Origin: JAHCHG01 sp041745765
Lineage (GTDB): Bacteria; Acidobacteriota; Blastocatellia; Pyrinomonadales; Pyrinomonadaceae
Direction: 5' to 3'
Assembly: GCA_041745765.1 (NCBI GenBank)
Contig: JBGTIH010000180.1
Coordinates: 124,001 to 188,000, forward strand
Length of the DNA: 64,000 bases
The position numbers and the translations under genes are program-made. The notes below the pieces were generated by a model, which worked only from the letters and a program-made list of their open reading frames with translations, searched no databases and was not told where the DNA came from. Positions within the stretch are counted from its first letter, which is position 1, and every line of letters starts with the position of its first letter. Below are positions 7,002 through 15,840 of the stretch, piece by piece.

Positions 7002-9497
7002 ATGCGCCGAAGAAAATTTAATTGGCTCAGAATCGGAGCAATCTGGATTGCCGGCGCGGCGGCAATTTTAATCGTTTCCTTTTTCGTTCCGACACTTCAA
7101 AACGCTTCGATCAATATGCTGTTTCGTTTGCGCGGCGAGCTGCCCGCGCCCGATGATATTGTGCTTGTGGCGATTGACGATGCGAGCCTTCAGCGCATCG
7201 GAAAATACCCCTGGTCGAGACAAATTACGGCGGAAGGTTTGGATAAAATCACGGCTGGCGAGCCGAAAGCGGTCGGACTCGATATTATTTACGCCGAAGA
7301 ATCCGAACCGGAAGATGATCAACATTTAGCCGAAGCAATCGGGAAAAACAGGCGTGTCGTTTTGCCCGTACAGTTGTTTGAAACCGAATCGGAAACTGTT
7401 CCCGGACAAACCGAAATTATCTGGCTACTGCCTTTAACGGAATTCGGCGAAGTCGCGGCGGGCAAAGGTCACGCTCACGCTGCGCCTGACGTTGACGGAA
7501 CTTTGCGGAGCATTCAACTCAGCAAAGCAGACGACAAAGGCAATCGTTTTTGGGCTTTCGGGTTGGAGATTTTGCGGGTTGCCGAACAAATATCGCCCGG
7601 AGATTTTGAAGAAAATCAGGGAGTTTTGCGGTTCGGTACTTACGCAATAACTCTTGTTCGCGAGACGGCGGCGGCGGCGGAAACAGCGGAAAAGATTCCG
7701 GGCGTTACTGTCGTGCGTTCAAACGAAATGCTGATCAATTATGTCGGCGCGACCAAATCTTTCCGGCAGTATAGTTTTGCGGATGTTTTAAGCGGCGCGG
7801 TTTCGCCCGAAACATTTAGAGATAAAATCGTTCTTGTCGGGGCGACTTCGCCGACGCTGGGAGATATACAGGTAACGCCGTTTATGCATTACGCTTCAGA
7901 GGAACGGCAAGGCGGGCAGGCAATGCCCGGAGTCGAGGTTCACGCCAACGTTATCAACACGATAAAAAGTCGCATCTGGCTCGGATTTCTGCCCGGGTTT
8001 TGGAATCTGGCACTCGCTTTTTTAATAATTCCGGCAACAACGCTGGCAGTAAAATTCCTCGACGGCTGGCGGCAAATCGTCGCATTCGCCGTTATTTTAA
8101 CGGCGATCGTTGCGGGCGCGATTATCGCTTTTAACCATTATTTTTTAATTTTGCCGTTACCCGAAATGCTGACGGCTTTTCTGGCGGCTGTTCCGCTTCT
8201 TTTACTTGATCGTTCGCTGGCGGCGAGCCGTGATTTGGATGCGAAATTACACATGCTCTCCGAAGTCCAAAAGGGCTTTTTGCTTGACGAAAACGACAAA
8301 AAAGACAGGCAAAACCGCCTCGGCGCGATTGTTCCCAGAAATCTCGAATGGAAGCTGGAAGCGGTTGACGATATAACCGCGCGGCTTTTAACCCGAATGA
8401 GCTTTATCAATCGCGTTTTATCGGGCATGACCGACGGCGTGTTGGTCGCCGACACGCGAAACCGGATTGTTTTCGTCAACGAAAATTTCTCGCGGCTGGC
8501 TCTGATCGAAGCGAAAAATCTGCTCGGTCAGGATTTCATTGAATTTTCCGTCCGACGAAAAATTTTCTCTGAAAAAGAGTTACGCGATACACTTGAAAGC
8601 GTTTTGTCGGGTAAGAATTATGAAACGGAATTTGAAATTGCCGCGCCGCAAACGAAGCATTTCCTCATACGCTTTTCGCCTGTAACCGCAGGCGATGACG
8701 CGCTTTCAGAGCGTTTCGGTTTTTCCACCGAAACGCCCGTCATCGGCATTTTGATTATGCTGGCTGACATTACCGAACAGCGCGAGCTTGACCGTTTGAA
8801 AGCGGAAACCTTGCAGCTTGTTTCGCACGAATTGCGCTCGCCTTTGACCTCGATTCAAGGTTTAAGCGACGTTTTGCGAAAATTTCCCGTTTCCGAATCA
8901 GAATCACAGGAAATGCTCGACACGATTCACGCGGAAGCGGTTAGATTGAACGAAATGATCAGCCGCTTTCTCGACGTTAAACGGCTCGAATCGGGCAATC
9001 AGGAATTGCAGTTTTCGGAAATAGACGTTGAAAATCTTCTCGCTCAAAGCGTTTCGTCAATCAGTCCTACGGCGGCAGAAAAACAAATCGAAATTCGTCA
9101 TAAAACAAACTCTTCGCTGCCGGTTTTGCGAGCTGACTCGCCGCTTCTCGCGCAAGCCGTCGTTAATCTTTTGAGTAATGCGGTGAAATACAGCCCGACC
9201 GAAACGTTTATCACAGTCGAAGCCTTGAAAGCGGATTCCGAACTAAAAATCATTATCAAAGACAACGGATACGGCATTCCGCCGGAGTCTCTCGAACGCA
9301 TTTTTGACAAATTTTACCGCCTCAATCGCGATGAAACTTCGGAAACAATCGGCACGGGTCTTGGTCTTTCCTTCGTCAAAGAAGTCGCGGAAAAACACGG
9401 CGGGCGCGTTTCGGTTGAAAGCGAGGAAAATATCGGCTCGACTTTTACACTGCATCTTCCTTACCGAGAAAATTTGTCACACTATGAAAATAAATAA
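7002..9497 (+). CDS. CHASE2-PAS sensor histidine kinase
   Basis: Encodes 831 residues from ATG 7002; TTG 6993, overlapping the regulator stop, is an alternative. It has one N-terminal membrane segment, a periplasmic CHASE2 domain (about residues 35-325, with DDIVLVAIDDASLQRIGKYPW and VLVGATSPTLGD), then about three membrane helices (330-410). A PAS domain (about 465-590) follows, then HisKA with H609 in LVSHELRSPLTS, and HATPase with N box LLSNAVKY, G1 DNGYGIP and G2 GTGLGLS. It should autophosphorylate and pass phosphate to the regulator encoded just before it. CHASE2 and FecR proteins occur together elsewhere, supporting FecR as the upstream input. The signal is unknown. Confidence 0.95.
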   Translation: MRRRKFNWLRIGAIWIAGAAAILIVSFFVPTLQNASINMLFRLRGELPAPDDIVLVAIDDASLQRIGKYPWSRQITAEGLDKITAGEPKAVGLDIIYAEESEPEDDQHLAEAIGKNRRVVLPVQLFETESETVPGQTEIIWLLPLTEFGEVAAGKGHAHAAPDVDGTLRSIQLSKADDKGNRFWAFGLEILRVAEQISPGDFEENQGVLRFGTYAITLVRETAAAAETAEKIPGVTVVRSNEMLINYVGATKSFRQYSFADVLSGAVSPETFRDKIVLVGATSPTLGDIQVTPFMHYASEERQGGQAMPGVEVHANVINTIKSRIWLGFLPGFWNLALAFLIIPATTLAVKFLDGWRQIVAFAVILTAIVAGAIIAFNHYFLILPLPEMLTAFLAAVPLLLLDRSLAASRDLDAKLHMLSEVQKGFLLDENDKKDRQNRLGAIVPRNLEWKLEAVDDITARLLTRMSFINRVLSGMTDGVLVADTRNRIVFVNENFSRLALIEAKNLLGQDFIEFSVRRKIFSEKELRDTLESVLSGKNYETEFEIAAPQTKHFLIRFSPVTAGDDALSERFGFSTETPVIGILIMLADITEQRELDRLKAETLQLVSHELRSPLTSIQGLSDVLRKFPVSESESQEMLDTIHAEAVRLNEMISRFLDVKRLESGNQELQFSEIDVENLLAQSVSSISPTAAEKQIEIRHKTNSSLPVLRADSPLLAQAVVNLLSNAVKYSPTETFITVEALKADSELKIIIKDNGYGIPPESLERIFDKFYRLNRDETSETIGTGLGLSFVKEVAEKHGGRVSVESEENIGSTFTLHLPYRENLSHYENK

Positions 9498-9617
9498 AAA
9501 TCATTTCGGTTAATTTTGTCTCACTTCTCTTTTTCGCAAACTTTAAGACTCATCTTTTTTCTTATTCCAACACAACGATTAAGCCTTTTTTTTCTTTTTT
9601 CCGACGCGAATAAATAA

Positions 9618-9634
9618 CTGGCACGTTCGTTGCA
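9618..9634 (+). promoter_or_regulatory. Sigma-54 (-24/-12) promoter before the small Gly-rich secreted protein
   Basis: CTGGCACGTTCGTTGCA fits the RpoN consensus almost base for base (TGGCACG-N4-TTGCA, correct GG-GC spacing). It lies about 60 bases upstream of the start codon at 9693 and downstream of the sigma-54 activator operon. Confidence 0.9.
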
Positions 9635-9692
9635 CTAGCAGAATTGCGCCAACTCTCTCTCTCAGCGCAGAAAAAATTAAGAGGTAAAAATT

Positions 9693-10307
9693 ATGAAAAA
9701 CAAACTCGCATTAACTTTCTCATTGGTGGTTCTAACCGGACTAATCTTCATTTTAAGCGACACGGCTTCGGCTCAAGGTCGCAGCGGCGGCGCAGGAGGA
9801 GGACGCGGCGCGGGCAATCAGGGCGCGGGTCGTCCGAGCAATCCCGGAGTTGATTTCGGACGCGGCAGAGCGTCAGAGCGATCGGGAGGTCGTTCTGATG
9901 TAGGTTTAGAAAGAGCCGGAAACGCTTCCGGCGGGCGTTCTGATGAAGGAATGAACCGCGCTCGCGCGGCAAACGAAAATCGGCGGCAAGCCGAGCGTGA
10001 AATGCAAAAACGCCCGGAAATCGCCGAAATGCTCGGAATAAACCGCGATGATTTGCGTCTTCAGTATCAAGCGGCTTTAGCGGACAATCCGAATTTAAAA
10101 TTCGGGCAATTCGTCGCCGCGAACGTCTTAGCGGATAATCTTTCGACGAGAAATCCGAATATTACGACAACAGCTATTTTAGGCGGACTCGCCGAAGGCA
10201 AAAGCATCGGGCGCGTTCTGCAGGATTTTGGAATAAGTTCGAGTGAAAGGCGCGAAGCCGTTCGCAATGCTGAAAATAAAATCAAACAGAATAAAAAACG
10301 TCAATAA
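9693..10307 (+). CDS. Small secreted Gly/Arg-rich protein, sigma-54 controlled
   Basis: Encodes 204 residues; GAGGT lies 7 bases before the ATG. A signal peptide ends at TASAQ. Residues 28-80 are Gly/Arg/Ser-rich low complexity (GRSGGAGGGRGAG, then SGGRSD twice). The C-terminal half looks folded and helical: REMQKRPEIAEMLGINRDDLRLQYQAALADNPNLKFGQFVAANVLA, then a segment ending in a basic tail. I know no characterised family for it. Its consensus sigma-54 promoter and place right after the FecR/NtrC/CHASE2 operon make it a likely target of that system, perhaps an envelope or matrix component. That role is inferred. Confidence 0.8.
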   Translation: MKNKLALTFSLVVLTGLIFILSDTASAQGRSGGAGGGRGAGNQGAGRPSNPGVDFGRGRASERSGGRSDVGLERAGNASGGRSDEGMNRARAANENRRQAEREMQKRPEIAEMLGINRDDLRLQYQAALADNPNLKFGQFVAANVLADNLSTRNPNITTTAILGGLAEGKSIGRVLQDFGISSSERREAVRNAENKIKQNKKRQ

Positions 10308-10361
10308 ATTCCTCTGTTTACGCTGATTGCGAAAACAAGTGAGTAAACAAGAAAATCTCTG

Positions 10362-13019
10362 ATGTTAATGAACGGACAAACAATTTATCAGAATGATTGC
10401 AAGCCGTCGGACGAAAGTTCGGCGGCATTGCCTTCCTCACTTTCCTCAGCTATAAAGGATGGCTCACGTCCGCGTGTTCACGGAAAATTTATCTTCGCCG
10501 GGGAGGAAAAACTTTATTTGCGCGGCGTTACTTACGGGACTTTTAAGCCGGACGCAGATGGACAAACGGATTTTGATCCGCGCAAAGTCGGGCGCGATTT
10601 CGCATTGATGGCAGCGCACGGTATAAACACCGTGCGCGTTTATACCGTGCCTCCGCGCTGGCTGCTCGACGCGGCGCAGCAACACGGATTGCGCGTGATG
10701 ATCGGCTTGCCCTGGGAACAGCACATTGCTTTTTTAGATGCTAAAAAAATTGTCCGATCAATCGAAAATCGCGTTCGTCAAGGAGTTCGCGCCTGCGCGA
10801 ATCATCCGGCGGTTTTGTGTTTTGTCCTCGGCAATGAAATTCCAGCGTCAATCGTACGGTGGCACGGACACCGCGAAGTTGAGCGATTTCTGCGGCGGCT
10901 TTATAAAATTGTGAAGTCGGAAGACCCGGAAGGACTCGTTACTTACGTTAATTTCCCCACGACAGAATATCTCGATTTGTCGTTTGTTGATTTTGTCAGC
11001 TTTAACGTCTATCTCGAAACGCGGGAACAATTTGAAGCGTATCTGGCGCGTTTGCAGAACATCGCCGGCGACCGTCCGCTGGTAATGGCGGAGATCGGTC
11101 TGGACAGCCGGCGAAACGGTTTGGAAGCGCAGGCGGAATCGCTCGATTGGCAGATTCGCGCCGCTTTTGCGGCGGGCTGTGCCGGAGCTTTCGTGTTTTC
11201 GTGGACGGATGAATGGTATCGCGGCGGCGCGGAAATCGAAGATTGGGATTTCGGTTTAACCACACGCAGTCGGGAATCAAAGCCCGCTCTCGAAATTGTT
11301 CGGAAGGCTTTTTCGGAAGTCCCGTTTCCCGCCGAAATGAAGTTCCCTAAAATCTCGGTCGTCGTTTGCAGCTATAACGGTTCGCGTACGATCAGGGATT
11401 GTTTTGAAGGATTATCAAAGCTCGATTATCCCGATTTTGAAGTGATTGTCGTCAATGACGGCTCAACCGATAACACAGCTGAAATCGCGCGTGAATATCC
11501 ATTCAAATTGTTCAACACGCCGAATATGGGTTTGAGCAGCGCACGCAATACCGGAATGCTGGAAGCGGCGGGAGAAATCGTCGCTTACACTGACGACGAC
11601 GCGCATCCCGACCCGCATTGGCTTAAATATCTTGCCGCGAGTTTTATGAAAACTTCGCACGCCGGAATCGGCGGACCGAATATCGCCCCGCGCGACGACG
11701 GGGAAATTGCCGAATGCGTCGCCAACGCGCCGGGCGGTCCGATTCACGTTTTGACGAGCGACACCGAAGCCGAACATATTCCGGGCTGCAATATGGCTTT
11801 TCGGCGCGAGGCTCTGCTGGCAATCAATGGTTTCGACACGCAGTATCGCACCGCCGGAGACGACGTTGACCTTTGCTGGCGGATTCAGGAAAAAGGCTGG
11901 ACGCTCGGATTCAGTCCGGCGGCGATTGTCTGGCATCACCGGCGAAATTCAATTCGAGATTATTGGCGGCAGCAGCAAGGCTACGGCAGAGCCGAAGCTC
12001 TGCTCGAACGCAAATGGGCTGATAAATACAACGCCGCCGGACATCTGACCTGGACGGGCAGACTCTACGGCAAAGGCTTGACCGAAGCGGTAAAACTGCG
12101 TCGCGGGCGAATTTATCAGGGCGTCTGGGGAAGTGCGCCGTTTCAGGCTGTTTATCAGCCGAACGGCAATTTAATCGCGTCTTTGCCTTTGATGCCCGAA
12201 TGGTATCTGGTCTTCGGATTGCTTGCCGCGCTTTCGGCTCTCGGATTTCTCTGGCAGCCGATGTTTTTGTTTTTGCCGCTTTTACTAATCTCCGTTCTCG
12301 CTCCGGTCGCGCAGGCGATCTTAAGCGGACTCAAGGCTTCGTTTTTAACCGCCCCGGAAAATCGCTCCAAAGAAATAAAAATGCGATTTATCACGACTTT
12401 GCTTCATCTGCTGCAGCCGGCGGCGCGTTTAAAGGGGCGGCTTAAATTTGGTTTGTCTCCCTGGCGGCGGCGGCGCGGCGGAAGTTTCGTTTTGCCGGTG
12501 GCTCGAACAATCATTTTTTGGAGCGAAAATTGGCGCGATTCTTTTGAACGGCTGCAAAGTTTGGAAAATGCCGTTCAAGCCGAAAAAGCGATTGTCCATC
12601 GCGGCGGCGATTTCGATATTGATTGGGATTTATTTATCCGGGGAGGAATGTTCGGCGGCACGCGGCTTTTTGCCGTAACTGAAGAACACGGTCAGGGCAG
12701 ACAATTGACGCGAGTCCGCGTTTTTCCGAAAGGCTCGATTTTTGTTCTCGCGCTCATCGCGTTGTTATCTTTGCTCACTTTGTTGGCGGCTTTCGAAGGC
12801 GCGTTGGTCGTCGCGCTGCTAACCGGCGTTTTAGCGTCCGCGATTGTTATTCGTTCGGTTCTCGAAGCGGGTTTTACGACCGCTGCCGCTTTGCGGGCGA
12901 TTGACCGCGTGTGCCAGGAAGAAAACGCCGTAACGTTGGAAAAAGAAAAAAGAGTTAATTATCAAGAAGCGGGAGTTTATCAAAATGTCGAACAAATTCG
13001 GCAGATTCCTTCAGATTAA
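10362..13019 (+). CDS. Fused TIM-barrel glycosidase-like and family 2 glycosyltransferase
   Basis: Encodes 885 residues. Residues about 35-315 resemble a GH2/GH5-type TIM barrel: LRGVTYGTF, a likely acid/base Glu in VLGNEIP, a likely nucleophile Glu in VMAEIG, and FSWTDEW. Residues about 325-580 are a GT2 domain: ISVVVCSYNGSRTI, VVNDGSTDNT, metal-binding YTDDDAHPDP, GCNMAFRREAL, GDDVDLCWRI and a Q-QGYGRAE motif. Two hydrophobic blocks near 615-655 and 790-835 suggest membrane anchoring. It could make and trim a surface polysaccharide with the ABC exporter downstream. The ribosome site is weak, so ATG 10362 or 10368 are both possible. Confidence 0.85.
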   Translation: MLMNGQTIYQNDCKPSDESSAALPSSLSSAIKDGSRPRVHGKFIFAGEEKLYLRGVTYGTFKPDADGQTDFDPRKVGRDFALMAAHGINTVRVYTVPPRWLLDAAQQHGLRVMIGLPWEQHIAFLDAKKIVRSIENRVRQGVRACANHPAVLCFVLGNEIPASIVRWHGHREVERFLRRLYKIVKSEDPEGLVTYVNFPTTEYLDLSFVDFVSFNVYLETREQFEAYLARLQNIAGDRPLVMAEIGLDSRRNGLEAQAESLDWQIRAAFAAGCAGAFVFSWTDEWYRGGAEIEDWDFGLTTRSRESKPALEIVRKAFSEVPFPAEMKFPKISVVVCSYNGSRTIRDCFEGLSKLDYPDFEVIVVNDGSTDNTAEIAREYPFKLFNTPNMGLSSARNTGMLEAAGEIVAYTDDDAHPDPHWLKYLAASFMKTSHAGIGGPNIAPRDDGEIAECVANAPGGPIHVLTSDTEAEHIPGCNMAFRREALLAINGFDTQYRTAGDDVDLCWRIQEKGWTLGFSPAAIVWHHRRNSIRDYWRQQQGYGRAEALLERKWADKYNAAGHLTWTGRLYGKGLTEAVKLRRGRIYQGVWGSAPFQAVYQPNGNLIASLPLMPEWYLVFGLLAALSALGFLWQPMFLFLPLLLISVLAPVAQAILSGLKASFLTAPENRSKEIKMRFITTLLHLLQPAARLKGRLKFGLSPWRRRRGGSFVLPVARTIIFWSENWRDSFERLQSLENAVQAEKAIVHRGGDFDIDWDLFIRGGMFGGTRLFAVTEEHGQGRQLTRVRVFPKGSIFVLALIALLSLLTLLAAFEGALVVALLTGVLASAIVIRSVLEAGFTTAAALRAIDRVCQEENAVTLEKEKRVNYQEAGVYQNVEQIRQIPSD

Positions 13020-13039
13020 AAAAACTTCTGTTTGATTTT

Positions 13040-15835
13040 GTGAGTATTGTGAAAACAAAAGTTCAAATCAAAAAATTTCTCAGCCTGCCGCTGCTGTTGA
13101 TCTTTCTAACGATCTCAGCCGCCGCGCAAGATTCGGCGCGTCTGCAGGTGAGAGTCGTTGATCCGAACGGCGCGGTCGTGGCGGGTGCAGTTTTGACTCT
13201 CACCGGAGACAATCAAAATCGCCAATTTACCTTTACCGCAGACGAACAGGGACAATATTTTTTCGCCGGCATTCCGCCCGGAAATTATTCTCTAAGCGTT
13301 AAGGCGCAAGGCTTTGCCGAATCTACGCGGCAAATTGAGATCAAATCGTCGGATGCGATAACGCTCGACGTTGCTTTGCAAATAACGATCAGCGAGCGAA
13401 TTGATGTGCGTTTAGTTGAAGACAATCTCACGGCAATCACATTGAGCGGAGACAAACTAGCCGCTTTGCCCTCTGATCCGCGGCAGTTGCTGCTTCGCCT
13501 GCAAAGATTAGCCGGCGCGGGCGGGAATCCCAATGATTTGATTATTTATGTTGACGGTTTCCGTGAGGACGGGAAACTGCCGCCGAAAGAAACGATCGCC
13601 GCGATTCGCATTAACGCCGATCCTTTTTCGGCTGAATTTCCCGAACCGGGACGCGCCCGCGTCGAGATAATCACGAAACCCGCAACGGAGCGGTTTCGCG
13701 GCGAACTTAATTTTTATTTTGCCGATGAATCCCTGAACGCCCGAAATTCTTTTGCGCGCGAACGCGCCCCGCTGCAAATGAGAAATTTCAGCGGAGCGTT
13801 CAGCGGTCCGATCAAGCGCGAACGCTGGGGATATTTTCTGGAGTTTTCACGCAATAGCCGGGAAGACAACGCGCTTATTAACGCTTTGACGATTAATCCG
13901 ACGACGTTTCAGCCTTTTCCTTTTAACGCGACAGTTTCGACACCGGCGCGAACAAATGCGTTTTCCGCGCGCACCAGCCGCTTGTTCGGAAAAACACATA
14001 CTTTCGATGCTCGTTACGGTTTTGTGGACACTTTGCAGCGAAATCAGGGACTGGACAGCAGTTTCGATTTGCCCGAGCGGAGCGTGAGCACAAACTGGCG
14101 CGAAAATTCGCTGCGGTTTTCGCTGCTTTCGGTGCTGAGCGAAAATTCTTTTAACGAAGCGCGTTTGAGCCTCAGCCGCAAGCGTTATCGCGCCGAAGCG
14201 GTAAATCAAAATTACGCGATTCTGGTTTTCGACTTTTTCAACGCGGGCGGCAATCAGGAATCTTTATTTCTGGACGAAGCGAGCCGGAATATGCGGGTGG
14301 AAAATAATTTTACGAGAATTGCCGGAAATCATTCTTTAAAATTCGGCGTTTCCGCGTCAGCCATAAGTTATGAAAGCACAGACCGCTCGAATTTCGGCGG
14401 GACGTTTATTTTCGGAAGCGATTTTGAACGCAACGATCGCGGATTTCCCGTATCTATCTACTCTTACGTTTCGCCGCTGGAAAGCTATCAATTGACGCTT
14501 TTGCGCCGCGTCGGTTATCGCCCGCTGCAATTTTCAATTAATCAGGGCGATCCGTTTGCGTCTTTGAAGCAGTGGGACGGCGCGATTTTCGCGCAGGACG
14601 ACTGGCGAGTTTCCGGGCGTTTGACCGTATCGCTCGGACTTCGCGCCGAAACTCAGACGAACTTGAAGGGCGTTAATTTCGCGCCGCGTGCCGCGCTCGC
14701 CGTGCGCCCGTTTAAAAATGTCGAAAGCGTTTTGCGCGTCGGCGCTGGCTTTTTTTATTCGCGGGTTGATTCGGGAATAACGCTCGACGCGATTCGGTAT
14801 GACGGCTCGCGTGTGGAAGAACTTGTCGTGCAGCGTCCGCCGTTTTTTCCGACAGTTCCGGCGGTTCTTAATCGCGCCGTCGCGCTGACGACGATCCGCA
14901 CAAAATCGCCTGATTTGACCGCGCCGTATAATTTCATTTCGACGATCAGCTACTGGCAGCAGCTTTCCAAAAACTTCAACGCCACAATTTCTTACAACTG
15001 GCAGCGCGGCGTTCACCTGCTTCGCACCCGAAACGTCAACGCGCCGGTTCCCGGCACAAACAACGTGCGACCGAATGATGCGCTCGGAGCGATCTTGCAA
15101 TACGAATCAACCGGGAATTTACAGCGGCACGAATTTAATTTCGGACTGCAAGGCAGTTTGATCGATAAATTCAGTTTCTACGGCAATTATCGTCTGGCGT
15201 TTGCCGACAGCGACACGGACGGCGCGAAAACGGCGGCGGCAAATTCTTACGATCTGACCAGCGAACGGGGGCGTTCCGCTTTCGATCAGCGACATCAATT
15301 TTATTTCGAGTCTTACGTTCAGCTTCCGTTTGGAATCTATTTCAGCCCGAACGTATTTATCGCTTCCGGCGCACCGTTTAATATCTTAACCGGCAGAGAC
15401 GACAACGGCGACACGCTTTTCACGGATCGTCCGGCGTTTGCCAATCCGGGCGATGCCGGCGCGTTAGCGACGCGCTTCGGTACGTTTAATCTGAATCCGC
15501 AGGCGGGCGACAGAATAATTCCACGAAATTACGGGCGCGGCGCGAGCCAGATCAGCATTAACTTTAATCTTTCCAAAACGATTTTCTTCGGCGCGGAAAA
15601 AAGCGGGCAAACCGCGCAGCTTGATCAAGGAAATTGCAGCTCCGGAATTTTACAAAAGATACGTTGCGGACTTGATCGCCGCTACGGTTTGACCTTTAGC
15701 GCAGACGTTTACAACGTAATAAACCGCACAAATTTTGTTGAATTCAATAATGTGGTAACTTCGCCGAAGTTTGGTCTTCCGAATCGCGCGGCGGACGCAC
15801 GGCGTTTTCAATTGGGAATAAGTTTGAGCTTTTAA
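13040..15835 (+). CDS. Oar-like TonB-dependent receptor with carboxypeptidase-like domain
   Basis: Encodes 931 residues from GTG 13040 (GTG 13049 possible). A signal peptide ends near ISAAAQ. Residues about 32-115 form a carboxypeptidase regulatory-like (Ig-fold) domain (LQVRVVDPNGAVVAGAVLTLTG, GQYFFAGIPPGNYSLSV). A plug-like region follows (NDLIIYVDGFREDGKLPP) and then a long beta-barrel ending FQLGISLSF, a typical outer-membrane C-terminus. Such Oar-like proteins are abundant in Acidobacteriota. It starts 20 bases after the glycosyltransferase and ends 5 bases before the ABC exporter, so all three are probably co-transcribed. Cargo is unknown. Confidence 0.9.
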   Translation: MSIVKTKVQIKKFLSLPLLLIFLTISAAAQDSARLQVRVVDPNGAVVAGAVLTLTGDNQNRQFTFTADEQGQYFFAGIPPGNYSLSVKAQGFAESTRQIEIKSSDAITLDVALQITISERIDVRLVEDNLTAITLSGDKLAALPSDPRQLLLRLQRLAGAGGNPNDLIIYVDGFREDGKLPPKETIAAIRINADPFSAEFPEPGRARVEIITKPATERFRGELNFYFADESLNARNSFARERAPLQMRNFSGAFSGPIKRERWGYFLEFSRNSREDNALINALTINPTTFQPFPFNATVSTPARTNAFSARTSRLFGKTHTFDARYGFVDTLQRNQGLDSSFDLPERSVSTNWRENSLRFSLLSVLSENSFNEARLSLSRKRYRAEAVNQNYAILVFDFFNAGGNQESLFLDEASRNMRVENNFTRIAGNHSLKFGVSASAISYESTDRSNFGGTFIFGSDFERNDRGFPVSIYSYVSPLESYQLTLLRRVGYRPLQFSINQGDPFASLKQWDGAIFAQDDWRVSGRLTVSLGLRAETQTNLKGVNFAPRAALAVRPFKNVESVLRVGAGFFYSRVDSGITLDAIRYDGSRVEELVVQRPPFFPTVPAVLNRAVALTTIRTKSPDLTAPYNFISTISYWQQLSKNFNATISYNWQRGVHLLRTRNVNAPVPGTNNVRPNDALGAILQYESTGNLQRHEFNFGLQGSLIDKFSFYGNYRLAFADSDTDGAKTAAANSYDLTSERGRSAFDQRHQFYFESYVQLPFGIYFSPNVFIASGAPFNILTGRDDNGDTLFTDRPAFANPGDAGALATRFGTFNLNPQAGDRIIPRNYGRGASQISINFNLSKTIFFGAEKSGQTAQLDQGNCSSGILQKIRCGLDRRYGLTFSADVYNVINRTNFVEFNNVVTSPKFGLPNRAADARRFQLGISLSF

Positions 15836-15840
15836 CTGCG

